From NCBI GenBank assembly GCA_029204225.1, contig CM055108.1:2634348-2698347 (forward strand): a DNA stretch of 64,000 bases. The letters are read 5' to 3'. How positions within the stretch are numbered: the first letter of the stretch is position 1; each line of letters starts with the position of its first letter. Under the pieces are notes generated by a model. That model was given only the letters and a program-made list of their open reading frames with translations, did not search any database and was not told the DNA's origin. The translations under genes were made by a program, and so were the position numbers. The DNA comes from Diphasiastrum complanatum (taxonomy: Eukaryota > Streptophyta > Lycopodiopsida > Lycopodiales > Lycopodiaceae). This document shows, one piece after another, positions 33,901 through 47,300 of the stretch.

Positions 33901-36810
33901 TAATAACTACAATTGTACCTTGTTACACTTGAAATTGATAATCTCTTCTTCATTACTCAACAACAAAATTGCTCTCTGAGATTGACAGTCATCAAGATAT
34001 AAAATGGGAACTTGTTAATTTTGATTCTAATGATTGATGTTGTTTGTGCTAGAAGTTCTAAAGAAGTTCCAACTATTTCATCAATAATTCAATATTATCC
34101 AATTCAAAGTCAAGATAAAGATGTTGATGATGATAAAAAAAAAATTGTTGATTCCACCCAACTTCAAGATATACACAAATGGAGTTGTCGGAGTCATCAA
34201 AGACTTACATTTTCTTTGGTTTTTCATACTCCAACGTTATCAACAACATCACTTCCCAATGTTGATACCAAGATATTATAAGCATCATCCATTTTAAAAA
34301 CATGTGAATGTAAATTATTATTTTATTGAAAGGAAATGTTAAGATATTAGGATATTATAACATGTGCATATAATTGTTATTATAAGTATCATCCCTCTTA
34401 AGAACATGTAAATGTAAAATGTTGAGAGGAAATGTCATGATTTGTTGTCCTCTTGTATTATAAATACTCTTAACTTACAAGTCGACCCCTTCAGCCACCA
34501 TTTGAATTCTAAAATTTAAAACCATATAACCTTAAGTTGCGGCATGGGTCCCAATCATCACATGCTCAACATAGTCTCCAAACTATTGTTTGATACCACC
34601 TCTGAAAAATCTTTTCCATATTTTTACATTCAATCTTATTCTCAAATTTCAATCTTCCTTCATGGCATAGTAAAAAATTTCACATGTGGAAACATGTATA
34701 TGTTGAGCATATACATGCATATGTTCAACATAGACATTAATAAGATCTATAATAATCATAGATACATCCATGCTCATAATAGGCATTAGTCATTGTAGCT
34801 TAGTAGACAATACTTTTCAGCATGAGGTATGAAAAATTTGGCCCTGTCCTATGCATCTACACATATTATGCCTTTACATAAATGGGAATTGTACTTTTCA
34901 TTGGACATGTTACTATGGTCATATAGAAATTATGAAATAAGACAATAAACATTCATGCCATTGGAAATCCACATTAAAAATTACCAATTTTCATGTAGCA
35001 CCCCTCCATTTTCTCTACATGTTAAGTATATGAAAAATGAGCTCATGAAAGAATTTGCATAATTTCTTGAGAGTTAGTGAGGCAAGAATTTTCAAGATAG
35101 TAGTCAAAATGCACACTTTTATGTACAATTTCTTTTAACTTGTGTTAATATGTCTTTCTTCCACGAAAAACCTTCATTGATTCTTTTGCTTCATACATGG
35201 GTTCTATTCAATGATTTTTTAATGCTTGTGCAAGTGATATTTGCTACTTGTTGCACAATTAGTTGATTTGTCTCCATTCAACATACTCCTTACAATTGTA
35301 CCATTTTTTCTTGTTCAAATGCCATGGGTAGTATTGTACGTAAATATGCATGAATTTTCCATATTCAAAGATGTCACATTTGTGGAATGTTATTTCAAGC
35401 TATTGACGAAGGTGCGTATGGAAGCCAAATAGGAAGCCAAATAGACAAACTTAATTTAGAATTGTCTAGGGCAATTTGTTCCTTTTTACTTGAAATGTAT
35501 CATTTGTTGCACTTATGTTGTACAATTGCCTCCTTGTTTATGAGTATGTTTTGAGTTTCTACCTCAACCTCATTGAATGCTCTTTTTTTTGTTAGTTTTT
35601 CACACAAAATGAAATCCAATCAAGCTCCTAAATTTAGGTAGTTGGAATCTCTCATCATCAAAAGTGAATATGATAGAGAAGATGTGAGATTGTACTGTGA
35701 AACTTTGAATTTTCTATTTTGGGGTCTGTTACCAACAAACAATGCATGTTATTTGATGCAAATGAATTTGTGCAAATTTACATTGTATATCAAGTAATCC
35801 GCCAAGCCTAAACATGATCAGTCTTTTGTGTGTCATGAGCACAATGCCTAGGGGCAGGCCTATGCCTATGTGGTTGTAGTAAGAAACTCTATCCACGTAA
35901 GTTTGGTAATATTTGATTCTAAAATTTGTATGACTGATATTCTCAAAACATTATGTTGTCCTAAATTTTCTCAAACAATCATAGAAAAGCTAGGGTCGAT
36001 GCATAGCAGGCTTTCAGTGTTGCAAAATGCTTGAAATTAAAAACTGTTTTTGCAAGTTAAATTGCAACACTTCTGGCCCCCTAGTCAATTTCATTGTTTC
36101 AACATGTCAGTATGTATATGATGATATACTACACCGGGTGTCTCACAAAATTACATATAGCCTAGTGTCTATCAGAATCCATGATTTCATTTCATTAAGG
36201 CACTGAAGCTTGGATATGAATGAGATCCACATGTTCATGTCTTAATAAATCACCTTAGAATATCCATGGATTAAAATTTTAAGTTTGAAAACTTTTGAGA
36301 CTTTTGGAATGATTGGATACACCACAACTTCAGGCTTTTGAAAAATACTCATACTCTACGAAGTGAAATGAAGGTAAGCCAAGAAGTTATGTTACCGGTT
36401 TTAGCAAAAGCATTTCAATTAGAGCACAACAAGCAACAAATTTATTAGCATATATCGAGGGAATGAACCCTAAGACATCTATTGTTCATTGAAAATGTGC
36501 ATAGCGTGAACAAAATTTCAATATCGGTTGTTTCCATGCTTCAAACCTAGTACATAAAGCTCATCCATCCAGAATCGACTCTCAAATAAGCTGGTATAAT
36601 TTCTTGCACACGGAATACGGTTAAATTAGAAAGTGCCAACAAAATCCTAGTTGATGTGAGATACAGCCAACATTGCTCCTTTGATAATTCACCAAAGCAT
36701 TGCAAGAAAGAAGTGAGATTCATGCAGCAGCCTAAATAGGTTTGGTGTAGGGACTCAGACACAAATTGAAGTTACCTCCGACGGTGCTTCCATGTACCTG
36801 CTACGCTAGT
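30948..36810 (-). repeat. Repeat unit Z, copy c (reverse orientation)
   Basis: This arm is the inverted counterpart of 45866-50453. Matching stretches include 30948-31357 with 50453-50040, and 33660-36810 with 49541-45866. Between them copy c has about 2.3 kb (31357-33660) where copy a has only 0.5 kb. The unit has many short open frames, preserved in both copies only because the DNA is duplicated; none shows a protein family. It lacks the first 1.55 kb of copy a. Confidence 0.85.
31411..32490. repeat. 540-bp tandem direct repeat inside Z copy c
   Basis: Two adjacent units of about 540 bp start at CACTCCAAAGTGAGTA (31413 and 31956). They end at GTAGAATGTGCAT(G/A)TGGACATCC. Both contain the phrase TTGATAGTTTGTCATGCTAA and a short frame rich in Phe, Leu and Cys. 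The units differ by scattered substitutions and small indels. They are absent from Z copy a, so they arrived or expanded here. Confidence 0.8.
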
Positions 36811-36814
36811 TTGG

Positions 36815-37310
36815 ATCTCAAAAAATTACCAAATGCAAGTCATCACATTTTTAGGGCACCCATGGCTCAATGGAAAAGCACAAATCACTTTTTCTCCACA
36901 ACATCATATATTTTGACTATTTTCCCTCCCCCAAACCCTAGATTCATAAAACTCGAGCTATTCAAGCTTTTGATTTTGAAGGTCTTATTTACACCCATAT
37001 TTTTGTGTCAAATGCTAGACCCAAGTGCCTTCTTGAAATAGGTACATTTTACATTCATTTGACCAAAACTTGAAATTGCTTGATTTTCTCACCAACCTTC
37101 TACAATTGTCTCCATAAAGACATTCTCTCATGTTTAAATTTTGCTTATGGAACAAATGCAAAGCCCACACATTGCCACCTCTTGATCAATAGCTAGTCCA
37201 TCTAACATTTGTCAATCACCCAGCTTTAAAGTTTGTAGAATTTTTGAAACATCAAGAAAAACACCCTTTTTTTACATCAATACACCCATCTCTAGTTGGA
37301 GCCACATGCA
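36815..37310 (-). repeat. Repeat unit X, copy c
   Basis: The sequence from TTTGGATCTCAAAAAATTAC to ACATCAATACACCCATCTC recurs directly at 41085-41505 and inverted at 57060-57525. It lies next to Z in copies b and c. No coding capacity was seen. Confidence 0.85.
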
Positions 37311-38058
37311 AGATGTAATACAGTCTATAATAGTGCACAAATGAGCAACAATTGGGTTTAGACAAAAATTGCACTCTTTGATTAATAAAAAATAGAGTAC
37401 ATGAGCGTGAAGCAGTGCGCAGGTCTTTGTGGCACAAAAATACAGAGCTTCAGACGCTTGATCGTTGCTAGATGGATTCTTACTTCTGTTTGAAAAAATA
37501 CAATCAGACCATAAGGAATTGAATGAATCGAACTGCTCACTAATTGCTAAAGGTGCAGACTTTATTCTAAATTCACTCGACTTGTTGATCATTGCAGTCC
37601 AATGATCAGTACTTGAGAGTATAAGTTTAAATCTACTTAATTTACTAGAGTCGTCCTATAGTAGATAGCCATTGTTGTAAATAGTAAATCTATGTACAAG
37701 TAGGTGGACTGTCAATGTCGTCCTTCTGATCACGATGTGGGTTGGAGTCGACTGACAATACATGGGTCGACTTGTATCGAACTTGATCTGACTTGACGAG
37801 GGAGTCAAATGAGCCGAGAGAATCAAGTAAGTCGAGTGAGTCGAGAGTCGATGGAGTTGGGTAAGTTGAGAGTCGAGTAAAGTCGATGGAGTCGAGTGTC
37901 GAGTGTTGATGGAGTGTCTATGGAGTCGAGTAAGTCAAATGAGTTGATGTTGAAGTCAAAGTCGATGGAGTCGGACTTCAAGGATTTTTTTTTGTGGTAT
38001 GTACAGATTTCATGATGCTCATTACTGAATGGATGGACCTAAGCATTAAAATCCAACA
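37310..38058 (-). repeat. Copia-3 LTR region with a GTCGA minisatellite
   Basis: On minus, a polypurine tract AAGGGAGAG is followed at 38058 by TGTTGGATTTTAATGC, the expected LTR start. The stretch at 37745-37975 is an irregular minisatellite of GAGTCGA/GTCGATGGA words. The 3' LTR end is not certain; X begins near 37310. The inverted partner is 55930-56525. Confidence 0.65.
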
Positions 38059-39170
38059 CTCTCCCTTAATGTGGATCCTAAAAAACTTCGATCTTCAGAT
38101 TTATAATGTTGTTAAATATGATGTAATGATCCTCACATAATGCTTTGGTGAGGTAATCCTGTTGTCATAGGATCTGTGCTGCAGTAGACTAATGATATTT
38201 CCTTGCTTTGCACCTTTTTCCTGATGTAGTGATACCTGATTGTAAATTTTCTTACTTCAAGAGTGAAATGTCAGATTTAGAGATAGTGCGATTGTGCTTT
38301 GATTATCACAATATATGGTTGTTGGCTATAGCTGAGCAAGGTCGATATCTGCTAGTAGATTTCTCAGTCAAATTGCCTCTTTGGTAGCATTTGTGGCAAC
38401 TATCTATTCTGATTCAGTTGATGATAATACTATTGAGGTCTATTTTTGGTTGTTCCATGAGATTGGGCCTTGATTGAATAAGAATACAAATCTAGAAGTC
38501 GATTTTTTGGTGTCGATATCTCTTACACTATTTGCATCTGTATAACCTTCAAGGATGTTGGTAGATTGGCTGCCTCCATAATAGATGCACATATGTTTTG
38601 TTGCTTGGACATATTTCATGACCTTTATGAGTGCTTTTCGTTGGACTAGCCCTGGATAGGAACTGGCTAATTGAACTAATTGAGTATGCAAGATTGCGGG
38701 TCGAGTGTAGAGAATTGCATACATCAGTGAGCCGATAATGGAGTGAAATCATGGATATTGTTTCATCTCCCTCTTTTCTACCTCGGTTTGAGGACATTGT
38801 TCCTTTGACAATTTCAGACCAGTGTCGAGTGGAAAGAAGTTCGATTTGCAGTTGGTCATTCTATATTTTTCCAATACGTTAGTGATATATCATTGTTGAT
38901 TGATGTAGATATGTCTACTCGATCGATTCTGATGAATCTGAATTCTAAGACAGTAATGGGCAATAATGGGTTAGACCCATATCAGTCATCTTGTATTCCT
39001 GAGCTAGTATGCATTTTGTATTCTTCAAGAGATTCATATTGTTACTAAACAGTAACGTATCATCTACATATAAAGTGATGATTATGAAGAAAGAATAAAC
39101 AAACTTGAAATAGACATTTATGATACACTGAATTTTATAATGGTCAATTTTATTGACCATTCTGTCAGAA
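38059..39170 (-). pseudogene. Copia-3 RT and RNase H, reverse copy
   Basis: On minus, the RT active site is LYVDDTLLFSNNMNLL near 39070, followed by ILAQEYKMTDMG. RNase H follows from about 38720: LEGYTDANSVRDIDTKKSTS, GPISWNNQK, and then with stops YCDNQSTIALS. The polypurine tract lies at 38059-38070. Upstream RT, integrase and gag are missing. The matching plus copy is at 54.7-55.93 kb. Confidence 0.85.
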
Positions 39171-40929
39171 AGTCAGTGGTTTTGCTAATTGACTCAGTAC
39201 TTGTTGGTGGAGTTGTCACTTATTTATGCTGTTATTTATCATGGTACTATCACGATATGTCGGCAAGGCCTATTTGAGGCCCAATTCTAAGATCAAGATA
39301 TAACATACATGGCATTGGCTATGAGCGTTTTTATTACTGAAGGTCCTTATATATTTTTGGAGGCACCTTTTTCAGCTTATCGACACTCTGTGCTGAGTCG
39401 TTCCTAAGCTTAAGTTATACTTTTGTTGGCATTCAAAGATAGCAAGCTATTATCCTAAGTTCCAATGTTGTGCTAACTACATGGGTGGAGGCCATTTAAT
39501 TGTGGAGGAGGCCTAATGCTAAGTAGCCTAAATTAAAGATATATCTATGGGCTGCCTTGTATTAAGGATATTGTTCGAAGACACATGAAGTTTTAAGTGT
39601 CAACTATTTAAACCTATAGTCGGCATTTGTACATGAAAAATTATATGTTTGAAACGAACATTTATTCTTCATTGCTAAGGCAGCTAGAAAAGCAGATTGG
39701 CGTCTTCCCCAGACGAATATTTCTTTCGAGCCAGTTCAAAGACCGATTAGATGTTCTCTCCTTTCGTGTTCGAGCCAGTTTGAAGCGAACATTTATTCTT
39801 CGAGCATTCTTGCTAACGTTCTTGCTAAGGCAGCCATCGAATTATTATCAACTCAGAACATAATCTTTTCTTCTTCGAGTCAGTTTGAAGGATTTGAGCT
39901 CTCTCACTCTCTTTGAAGGCAGCCAGCGTATTCTCCAAGTACGTTTCTATCGATAGGCCGTCGGATTCCTTTCTTTTATCGATCTACTCTTTCTATCCGA
40001 GGGATGAAGACTGCTATGGTGTTATGGAAAGGAGCGATAGATATCATCTGACGACCTTGATTTTCTACAGAAATATTTTCCAGCATAGCTCTGAAGGAAT
40101 GGTTTTAGCCATGAATATCTTCCAGTGACTGTTGTGAGGCAACTGCTGTGAGGCAGATTCAGATTTTGTACCCTGCCTTCAACTGTTCTGAGCTAGAATC
40201 CAACGATCTTCTGTTAACATTAAAACAGTTGCTTAGGCCAGAACTCGAGATGCAACGAATTCGGAATGTGGCAAAATATCGGGCAGGTTTTAGATAGCCA
40301 TCAGCGCACCTCCACGTATTCAGAATGCAGCGAAGGCATGAAGGCCTCTTGCAGCGACAATCTCTCTATTCGAGTGAGGAAGCTTCGAATTACTCACTCT
40401 TTCTCTTCGAAGCGTTGGAAGTGTTCTCTTCCTTCGAATACTATTCGAATTGTCATTCTCCCTTTACATTTGAAGCCAGGCAGACAGCCTTCAATGCTTC
40501 TCTAGCGGCAGTAAACAAGTTCTTTTATGACTATTATTCAAGCACATTTCCAGCGACAGGTTGATTGCTTCCATACATTCTATCGAACATATCTTTATCG
40601 TGTGTATAAATCCGTTCAGAATGCAAATCAACGCATACTTCCCTTGGCAGTTTCGCCTACTCTCTCTTTTCTCCTTCGAGCTATCAGAACACAAGCAAAC
40701 AGTCGGAAGATAAATGTTTCAAACAAATGATTTGAGCTAGCGGGCTGCCGTCACCTAGTTGATCTTAGTGCACGATCCATGGTGCTACCTTCATGACAAA
40801 ACTCGTTATGGGTCAAACAGTTATCTCTGCCTGAACCTATCTCAAATGGTCTAGTTGTTCGTTCTTCCTTGAACGTTTCACCGACCGAATTGTTTTCCTT
40901 CTAGCAGGTCTCTACTTTCTGTTATAACA
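39171..40929. other. Unassigned 1.8-kb segment with short repeated words
   Basis: The words TTCGAGCCAGTT, GAACATTTATTCTTC and GCTAAGGCAGC each recur two or three times between 39650 and 39930. The composition is more pyrimidine-rich than its surroundings. Overlapping frames at 40266-40564 have no family. It could be an LTR or a non-autonomous element body; I could not delimit it. Confidence 0.35.
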
Positions 40930-41505
40930 AGAAGGGCCAGAAAAGGTGCCCAAAAAAAAGTCACCGCCCTCGCTCTATCTCTCCGTGACCACGCTCGTCC
41001 TTTTCCTCTCTACAACCTTTATATGATTTCTCTCTAAACGTGCTCTTCTCCAACTTTCCTGAACTTTTTTCATGTACACCAGTTTGGCAAGTTTGGATCT
41101 CAAAAAATTACCAAATGCAAGTCATCACATTTTTAGGGCACCCATGGCTTAATGGAAAAGCACGAATCACTTTTTCTCCACAACATCATATATTTTGAGT
41201 ATTTTCCCTCCCCGAAACCCTAGATTCATAAAACTCGAGCTATTCAAGCTTTTCATTTTGAAGGTCTTATTCACACCCAGATTTTTGTGACAAATGCTAG
41301 ACCCAAGTGTCTTCTTGAAATCAATACATTTTACATTCATTTGACCAACTCTTGAAATTGCTTGATTTTCTCACCAACCTTTTACAATTGTCTCCATAAA
41401 GACATTGTCTCGTTTTTTAATTTTGCTTATGGAACAAATGCAAAGCCCACACATTGCCACCTCTTGAACAATAGCTAGTCCATCTAACATTTGTCAATCA
41501 CTACA
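40930..41505 (-). repeat. Repeat unit X, copy d (full)
   Basis: Inverted match to 57060-57690 along its whole length, including GGTGCCCAAAA and GAACTTTTTTCATGTACACC. It ends 4 bp from the end of the copia-2 LTR at 41509. Confidence 0.85.
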
Positions 41506-41508
41506 GCT

Positions 41509-42681
41509 TGTAAAGATTCTCGTGCATTTATGCGGACACAGTGGTTGTAAACAAAATGTGATAAAAAATAACTTTGAGTAGTCACATAATCTAGAAATCC
41601 AACTTTTTGTTATATATTTAGTGTAGTCATGTAGCTCAACAAACTTAGTTATAAATTTAGGGTAGTCATGTAGCTCAACAAATCCAAAATATCCAACTTG
41701 TGACAAATTCAACTTCTACCTTCAAACTTTGAATCTAAGATAGTCACACAATTTTCACAAATGCAAATAATTCAATCCGATGATGAATTCTGTGTAAATC
41801 TTTTGGGTCCCCAAATAGAATACGAAGTCTAGGATACTATTATGTGGGATATCTTAAATAAATAACTACAAATAGATAAAGGCCACCATCGATGTCAATA
41901 TTAGTCACGATTTGGAGTGGAATCAATTTCCAACACATTGGGCCTTAAGGACCTCTAGTACCTCTACCGTGAAGATGATAGGATGACAGATATAATTGCA
42001 ATATGCCATATATTTTCTCTTTTCAACACTTTCATCTCTAAGTTTTTGTTCTAGAGCCTCTTTGACTATAGTTTAGCATTTTCCAATAGCTACTAATTTT
42101 TTATGAAGAATTTTTAACTTAACATGCCTCCCTCTTGACTTCACTGAGTTTGCTAGAGGCATACAAGGCTTGGTATAAAGGCCCTATTGACTCTACATTT
42201 CAACTAATGACATTGGCGAGTAGTCTTTGCACGAACAATACATCATTCAAGGTATACTTGTTGATAGTATATAACAACTCATTGAAGTTACATTTATCAT
42301 CAAAGGACAATGAGAAGACCAAGGTAGAAGTGTTTGCATGATCTCATTCCACATATATGATGCAGGATCTCATTTGAGATACATATGTTGATGGTATAAG
42401 AGCTATTTAGAGCTATATATTGTCAAATATTGGATTAGCAAAAGCATACCATCACCAAGAGTAAAACCACACAAGAAGAGGAGAGCAACACACTCAATAC
42501 ACACTATCATTAACTAAAAATGTCTTGTGTACAAAGAACCCTGAAATAGAGAGAGAGAGAGAGAGAGACACCTAGGAGCTGACTATCAAATTCGCCTATA
42601 GCTAACTATAGCTGGTAACAGCTGTCAACAATAACGTAACTAATAAGCCATAATACTTAAGTTTATCATTGATTTCTAACA
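41509..42681 (-). repeat. Copia-2 LTR, reverse copy, 1173 bp
   Basis: On minus it starts TGTTAGAAATCAATGATAAA directly after a polypurine tract (GAGGGAGAG) and ends ACGAGAATCTTTACA, so it has TG...CA ends. It matches 53243-54439 in inverted orientation throughout. Near 42547-42568 it carries a GA dinucleotide run roughly twice as long as in the plus copy. Confidence 0.88.
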
Positions 42682-42689
42682 CTCTCCCT

Positions 42690-43322
42690 CAATTATAAAA
42701 TTACATTCTTCTATTCCTAAGAGACTATGAAATTTCTCAAATTTACATCTACCTAAAGACTTAGTGAAAATATTAGCCACTTGATCTTTGGAGTTACAAA
42801 AAACTAGATCAATGGCACCATCAATAATTTTCTCTCTAACAAAATGATGATGTATCTCAATATGTTTTGAACTGGATTTTTAGCAAGGTGAATGCAGCTT
42901 TTGTTGTCGCAACATACAGTTGTAGCATCCACCTATAATTGATCCCAATCTCTAAGTAATCTTCGGAGCCCTATTACCTCTTGTGTAGATGTTCGCTTTT
43001 CAACTAATGCCTTGAATTCCTTGAACTTAGCAAAAGCATCTAATTTCTTGCTTATGGAATAAATCCAAATGCATCTGCTATAATCATCAATGAAGGTAAT
43101 AAAGTAATAGCAGCCACTAAGAGATCTAGTATGCATTGGTCCACATAGGTGGACAAGATCTAGGATTCCATTGGCTCTCTTTGCTCCACTTTTGGAAACC
43201 TCTCTCTGTGCCGTTTTCCCAAAATACAACCGTCACAAGTTTTTCCTTCAAAAGAAATATCAGGTAATCCAATAACTAGATTACCTCTTTTGAGAATTTG
43301 TAAGCTTTGAGCACTGATATTG
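42690..43322 (-). pseudogene. Copia-2 integrase fragment joined to pol C-terminus
   Basis: On minus: the pre-integrase CDGC region, then SGCYYFITFIDDYSRCIWIY (first integrase Asp region), AKFKEFKALVEK, and a jump into RNase H tail words (CCDNKSCIHLAKNP) and NIFTKSLGR. Most of integrase, all of RT and most of RNase H are deleted. The deletion end points differ from those of the plus copy. Confidence 0.85.
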
Positions 43323-43429
43323 TGAAGAATTGAAAAAGATTATCTATGTTAGATATAGGGGTCTTATGTTTTTTATATCAAGCATCTAGGTGTAGAATGT
43401 TGATAGGAACAAATTTGGCATAGATTGCA

Positions 43430-44312
43430 AATTACTATGGTATATTGATAGTGGAGCCTCTTCACATATATGTAGCTCCAAGGACTCTTTCTCTTCTATT
43501 GCACCTTATGATGGTGTCAAGAAATCAATATACATTGCAAATGATTTTGAATGTCCTATTGAAGGCATAGGAAAAATTCCCTTAAAGCTTGCATCCTCTA
43601 AAGTTCTTTCTCTCTATAAAGTTCTTTATGTACCTAAGCTTACTAAGAATCTCATTAGTGTTGGCCAATTGCTTGATAATGGCCTTGATGTAACATTCAA
43701 TGTTGATACTTGCACTATCAAGAAGAATGATGAGATAATTGCATTAGGATCTAGATTTGGAGGCATCTATAAATTAGATCCAAATGAGTATGTGAATGCT
43801 TGTAATGTTGCTCTTGTGAACAAGCTCTCTATGGAGGAATTATGGCATAGGAGGTTGGGACATCCCAACTACAAATCCATGCTCTCTATGATCAAAGAGG
43901 CCAAAGCTATTGGCTTGCCAAAGTCATTCTCCAAGAAGATCAAGCCTTGTGAGGCTTGTGCTATTTCTAAATCTCACAAAAAGCCATTTACAAGATCTTC
44001 TATCAAAAGCAAGCATCCTTTGGAGTTAATCCACTCGGATGTACATTTCTCATCAACTATAAGCAAGGGAGGAGCCACTTGTTTTGTTACTTTCATTGAT
44101 GATTTCACAAGATTCACTTGGATATATCTTCTTGCTTCTAAATCTATGGTGTTTGATCATTTCCTTATTTTCAAAGCTTATGTAGAGACACAATTCTCAT
44201 TCAAGATTAAAGCTCTTAGAAGCGATGGAGGTGGTGAATATATCTCCAATAAATCTCATGATTTTTGTGAGCTTGAAGGCATCAAATGAGAGTTCTCTTG
44301 TGCCTACTCTTT
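43430..44312 (+). pseudogene. Copia-1 protease to integrase fragment
   Basis: The plus strand reads WYIDSGASSHIC (intact DSG protease active site, Asp at 43447). It continues without a break through LYVPKLTKNLISVGQ to WHRRLGHPNYKSML and KPCEACAISKSHKKPF (zinc-binding pre-integrase) and the integrase core with HSDVHFSS and LRSDGGGEYIS. A TGA at 44287 replaces one residue; the frame continues as EFSCAYS and is then cut by Z at about 44313. This is the best-preserved copia reading frame here: about 280 open codons. Confidence 0.9.
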
Positions 44313-47300
44313 GGTTTTAACCTGCTTGTGATCCTTTTCTTTTTCTTTTCTTTTTTTCTAAATATTTCTATATATTTTTTGGGGACTTCAAGATTATTGT
44401 GACATTGACACATATATTTTTTTTGGTTTTTTTGACATTGACTTCAAGCTGTCGCAAATCGTTTTTTCGGAGAAAGCGAATTTGAAATCCTGATCTTTCT
44501 TTGTCACGTTCCTTGCCTTTTTGGACCTCCCCACCGGTGCTGCATGCACATGCTTCTGACTCGTGGCTAGCATCCAAGGAAGCGACGTAGAATATTGCTT
44601 GCTATCAGCTCCATCGCTATTTTATACCTCTTTTCCGATCCGTGCGTTTGGTTCATCTCTTTCTGTTTTTGTGTAGGAATAATGGATGCAACTAACTGTA
44701 AGGGGAGGCCGCTTCATCGGAAGCATTTATCTATTGATTCATCAGTTTTTCAAATCATTGGTGAGGCGACAATGCTTACTTCAACAATAGCAAACAAGTC
44801 CGCTTGCTAAATCATAACCTGGATCGTGTTTTAGAGCTTTCACAGCCAACTATACCCTCCTCTGTCTTTGTCAAAGATCTTTTTGGCCATAACCTGCCTT
44901 GCACATGCATTTACTATCTTACTTTTCGGGTTAGTTGTCAAGTTTTTTCTGAGATGTTAAAGCTCTGTCGCAAAATGCACCAAAAGTGCAAGATTGTAAA
45001 CCTGGACATTTTTAAATGTTTTAGTTTTAAGTGTAGGTGACTTCCATGTTGAAGTAGTTGAGTGTTAGCATTTCTTGCCCTTCCAAGTTTGCTACTAGCA
45101 TTGCTCTTCTTTTCTTGCTTCAAGATTTGTGGTGTTTTATCAAGAGAAATGTGGAAATATTCTGCCTTTTGTATCGGTTTAATAAATGGCCCTTATATAA
45201 CATTTTTTTCCCAATTTTCATATATTTATCTCCCACATGCAATCAAGGCTGATTAACTAAGATTATTTGTGTCGGTATCAAATTTGACGACTTTTGATGA
45301 TGAAAGCAATGTGCAAACCCCGGTCTCACTATGTGGAATTTGTTGGTGCTAAATTTCTTGCTTTTTCCGTATGATGATCATGATTGGAACCAAAACACCT
45401 TGTGGAAGGTGGTCATAACCAACAGTCTTCATACTCAATAGGCTGTCCTACTTAGATATGTGCTAATATGTATATTTGATATGGGTAGAACAAACCCATC
45501 AGTTTCTGATTAGAACTTATCATGATTACTTCCATTTCAATATGCGATTAATTTGCCTATGCCTTTCCTTAAACTGGAACATGTTTCGTGCTTTAGAGGC
45601 TTGGGATTTTGCCACACTGGTTAATTCAGTAGCAGATGTTGTTGGTCTATCAAAAGTACTTTGACATTAGGTATGATAGTAAAATACTATATTTTGATAC
45701 AACCAGATCTGCTACTTGTTGAATGACAGACGCTATTCATACTAATCGCATTCTCTCAGGATACTAAACATTTTGGAGATGGCCATGTATGGCAAGAATG
45801 TGCAATGCTTATTATACTGGCTATTTATGTTTGTTATGTGCAGGCGGGACTGTTCCTATACATGTAGCAGGTACATGGAAGCACCATCGGATGTAACTTC
45901 ATGTTGTGTCTGAGTCCATGCACCAAACCTATTTAGGGTGCTGCATGAACCTCACTTCTTTCTTGCAATGCTTTGGTTTCAATTATCAAAGGAACGGCAA
46001 AAAAGATTGGACTCGGAAGCTTTTTTTCTGGGATTTGCTTTCATAAACCTCTCTTGTCGGGTCTTTCCGACCTAAATCCAAAAAGTATTATAGCTGAAAG
46101 TTGTATTTGTGGCTTACGAACTTACAGAAGACATGTTCAGAAGGACAATGAAACTTTTGTTGGTGAGAAGAACCTGTTGGTAAAATTGCCCTCAAGGCAT
46201 ATATTCTTTAATTAGTCTGGAGTTGTACGTTGTATATATTTGTAGCATATGTTCGTGTATTTAGACATAAAATGCTCTAAAAACCATGAAATAGACTAGA
46301 ATTGTTGGTGTATTTAGAGACAAAATGCTCCAGAGATGTTGTTGGATACATAGCTTTTCAAAGTTATAACGACCATATGGCATATCATTGCTACCTTTAC
46401 CAAAGCTGAAAGTTATTATTTTGACACAATATGTAGCAATGTTGGCTATATCTCACATCAACTAAGATTTTGTTGGCACTTTCTAATTTAACCATATTCT
46501 GTGTGCAAGAAATTAAACCAGCTTATTTGAGAGTCAATTCTGGATGGATGGGCTTTCTGTTTTAGGTTTGAAGCATGAAAACAACTGATATTGAAATTTT
46601 GTTCATGCTATGCACATTTTCAATGAATAGTAGACGTCTTAGAGTTCATTCCCTCGATATATGCTAATAAATTCGTTGCTGCTTGTGTTCTACTTGAAAT
46701 GCTTTTGCTGGAACCGGTAACAAAACTTCTTGGCTTGCATTCATTTCACTTCGTAGAGCATGAGTATTTTACAAAAGCCTGAAGTTGTGGTGTATCCAAT
46801 CATTCCAAAAGTCTCAAAAGTTTTCAAACTTAAAATTTCAATCCATGGAAGTTCTAAGGTGATTTATTAAGACATGAACATGTGAATCTCATTTATATCC
46901 AAGCTTCTGTGCCTTAATGCAATGAAATCATGGATATTTATAGACACTAGGCTATATGTGATTTTGTGAGACACCCGGTGTAGTATATCATCATATACAT
47001 ACTGACATGTTGAAACAATGAATTTGACTGGGTGTCCACAAGTGTTGCAATTTAACTTGCAAAAACTGTTTTTAATTTCAAGCATTTTGCAACACTGAAA
47101 GCCTGCCATGCATAATATCCACCTAATAGGTGAATAGTAAACTTTTGTAGTGACATCGACCCTAACTTTTTTATGATTGTTTGAGATCCATCCACCCTAA
47201 ACTTGGAAAAATTTTAGGATAACATAATGTTTTGAGAATATCAGTCATACAAATTTTAGAATCAAATATTACCAAGCTTATATGGATAGAGTTTCTTACT

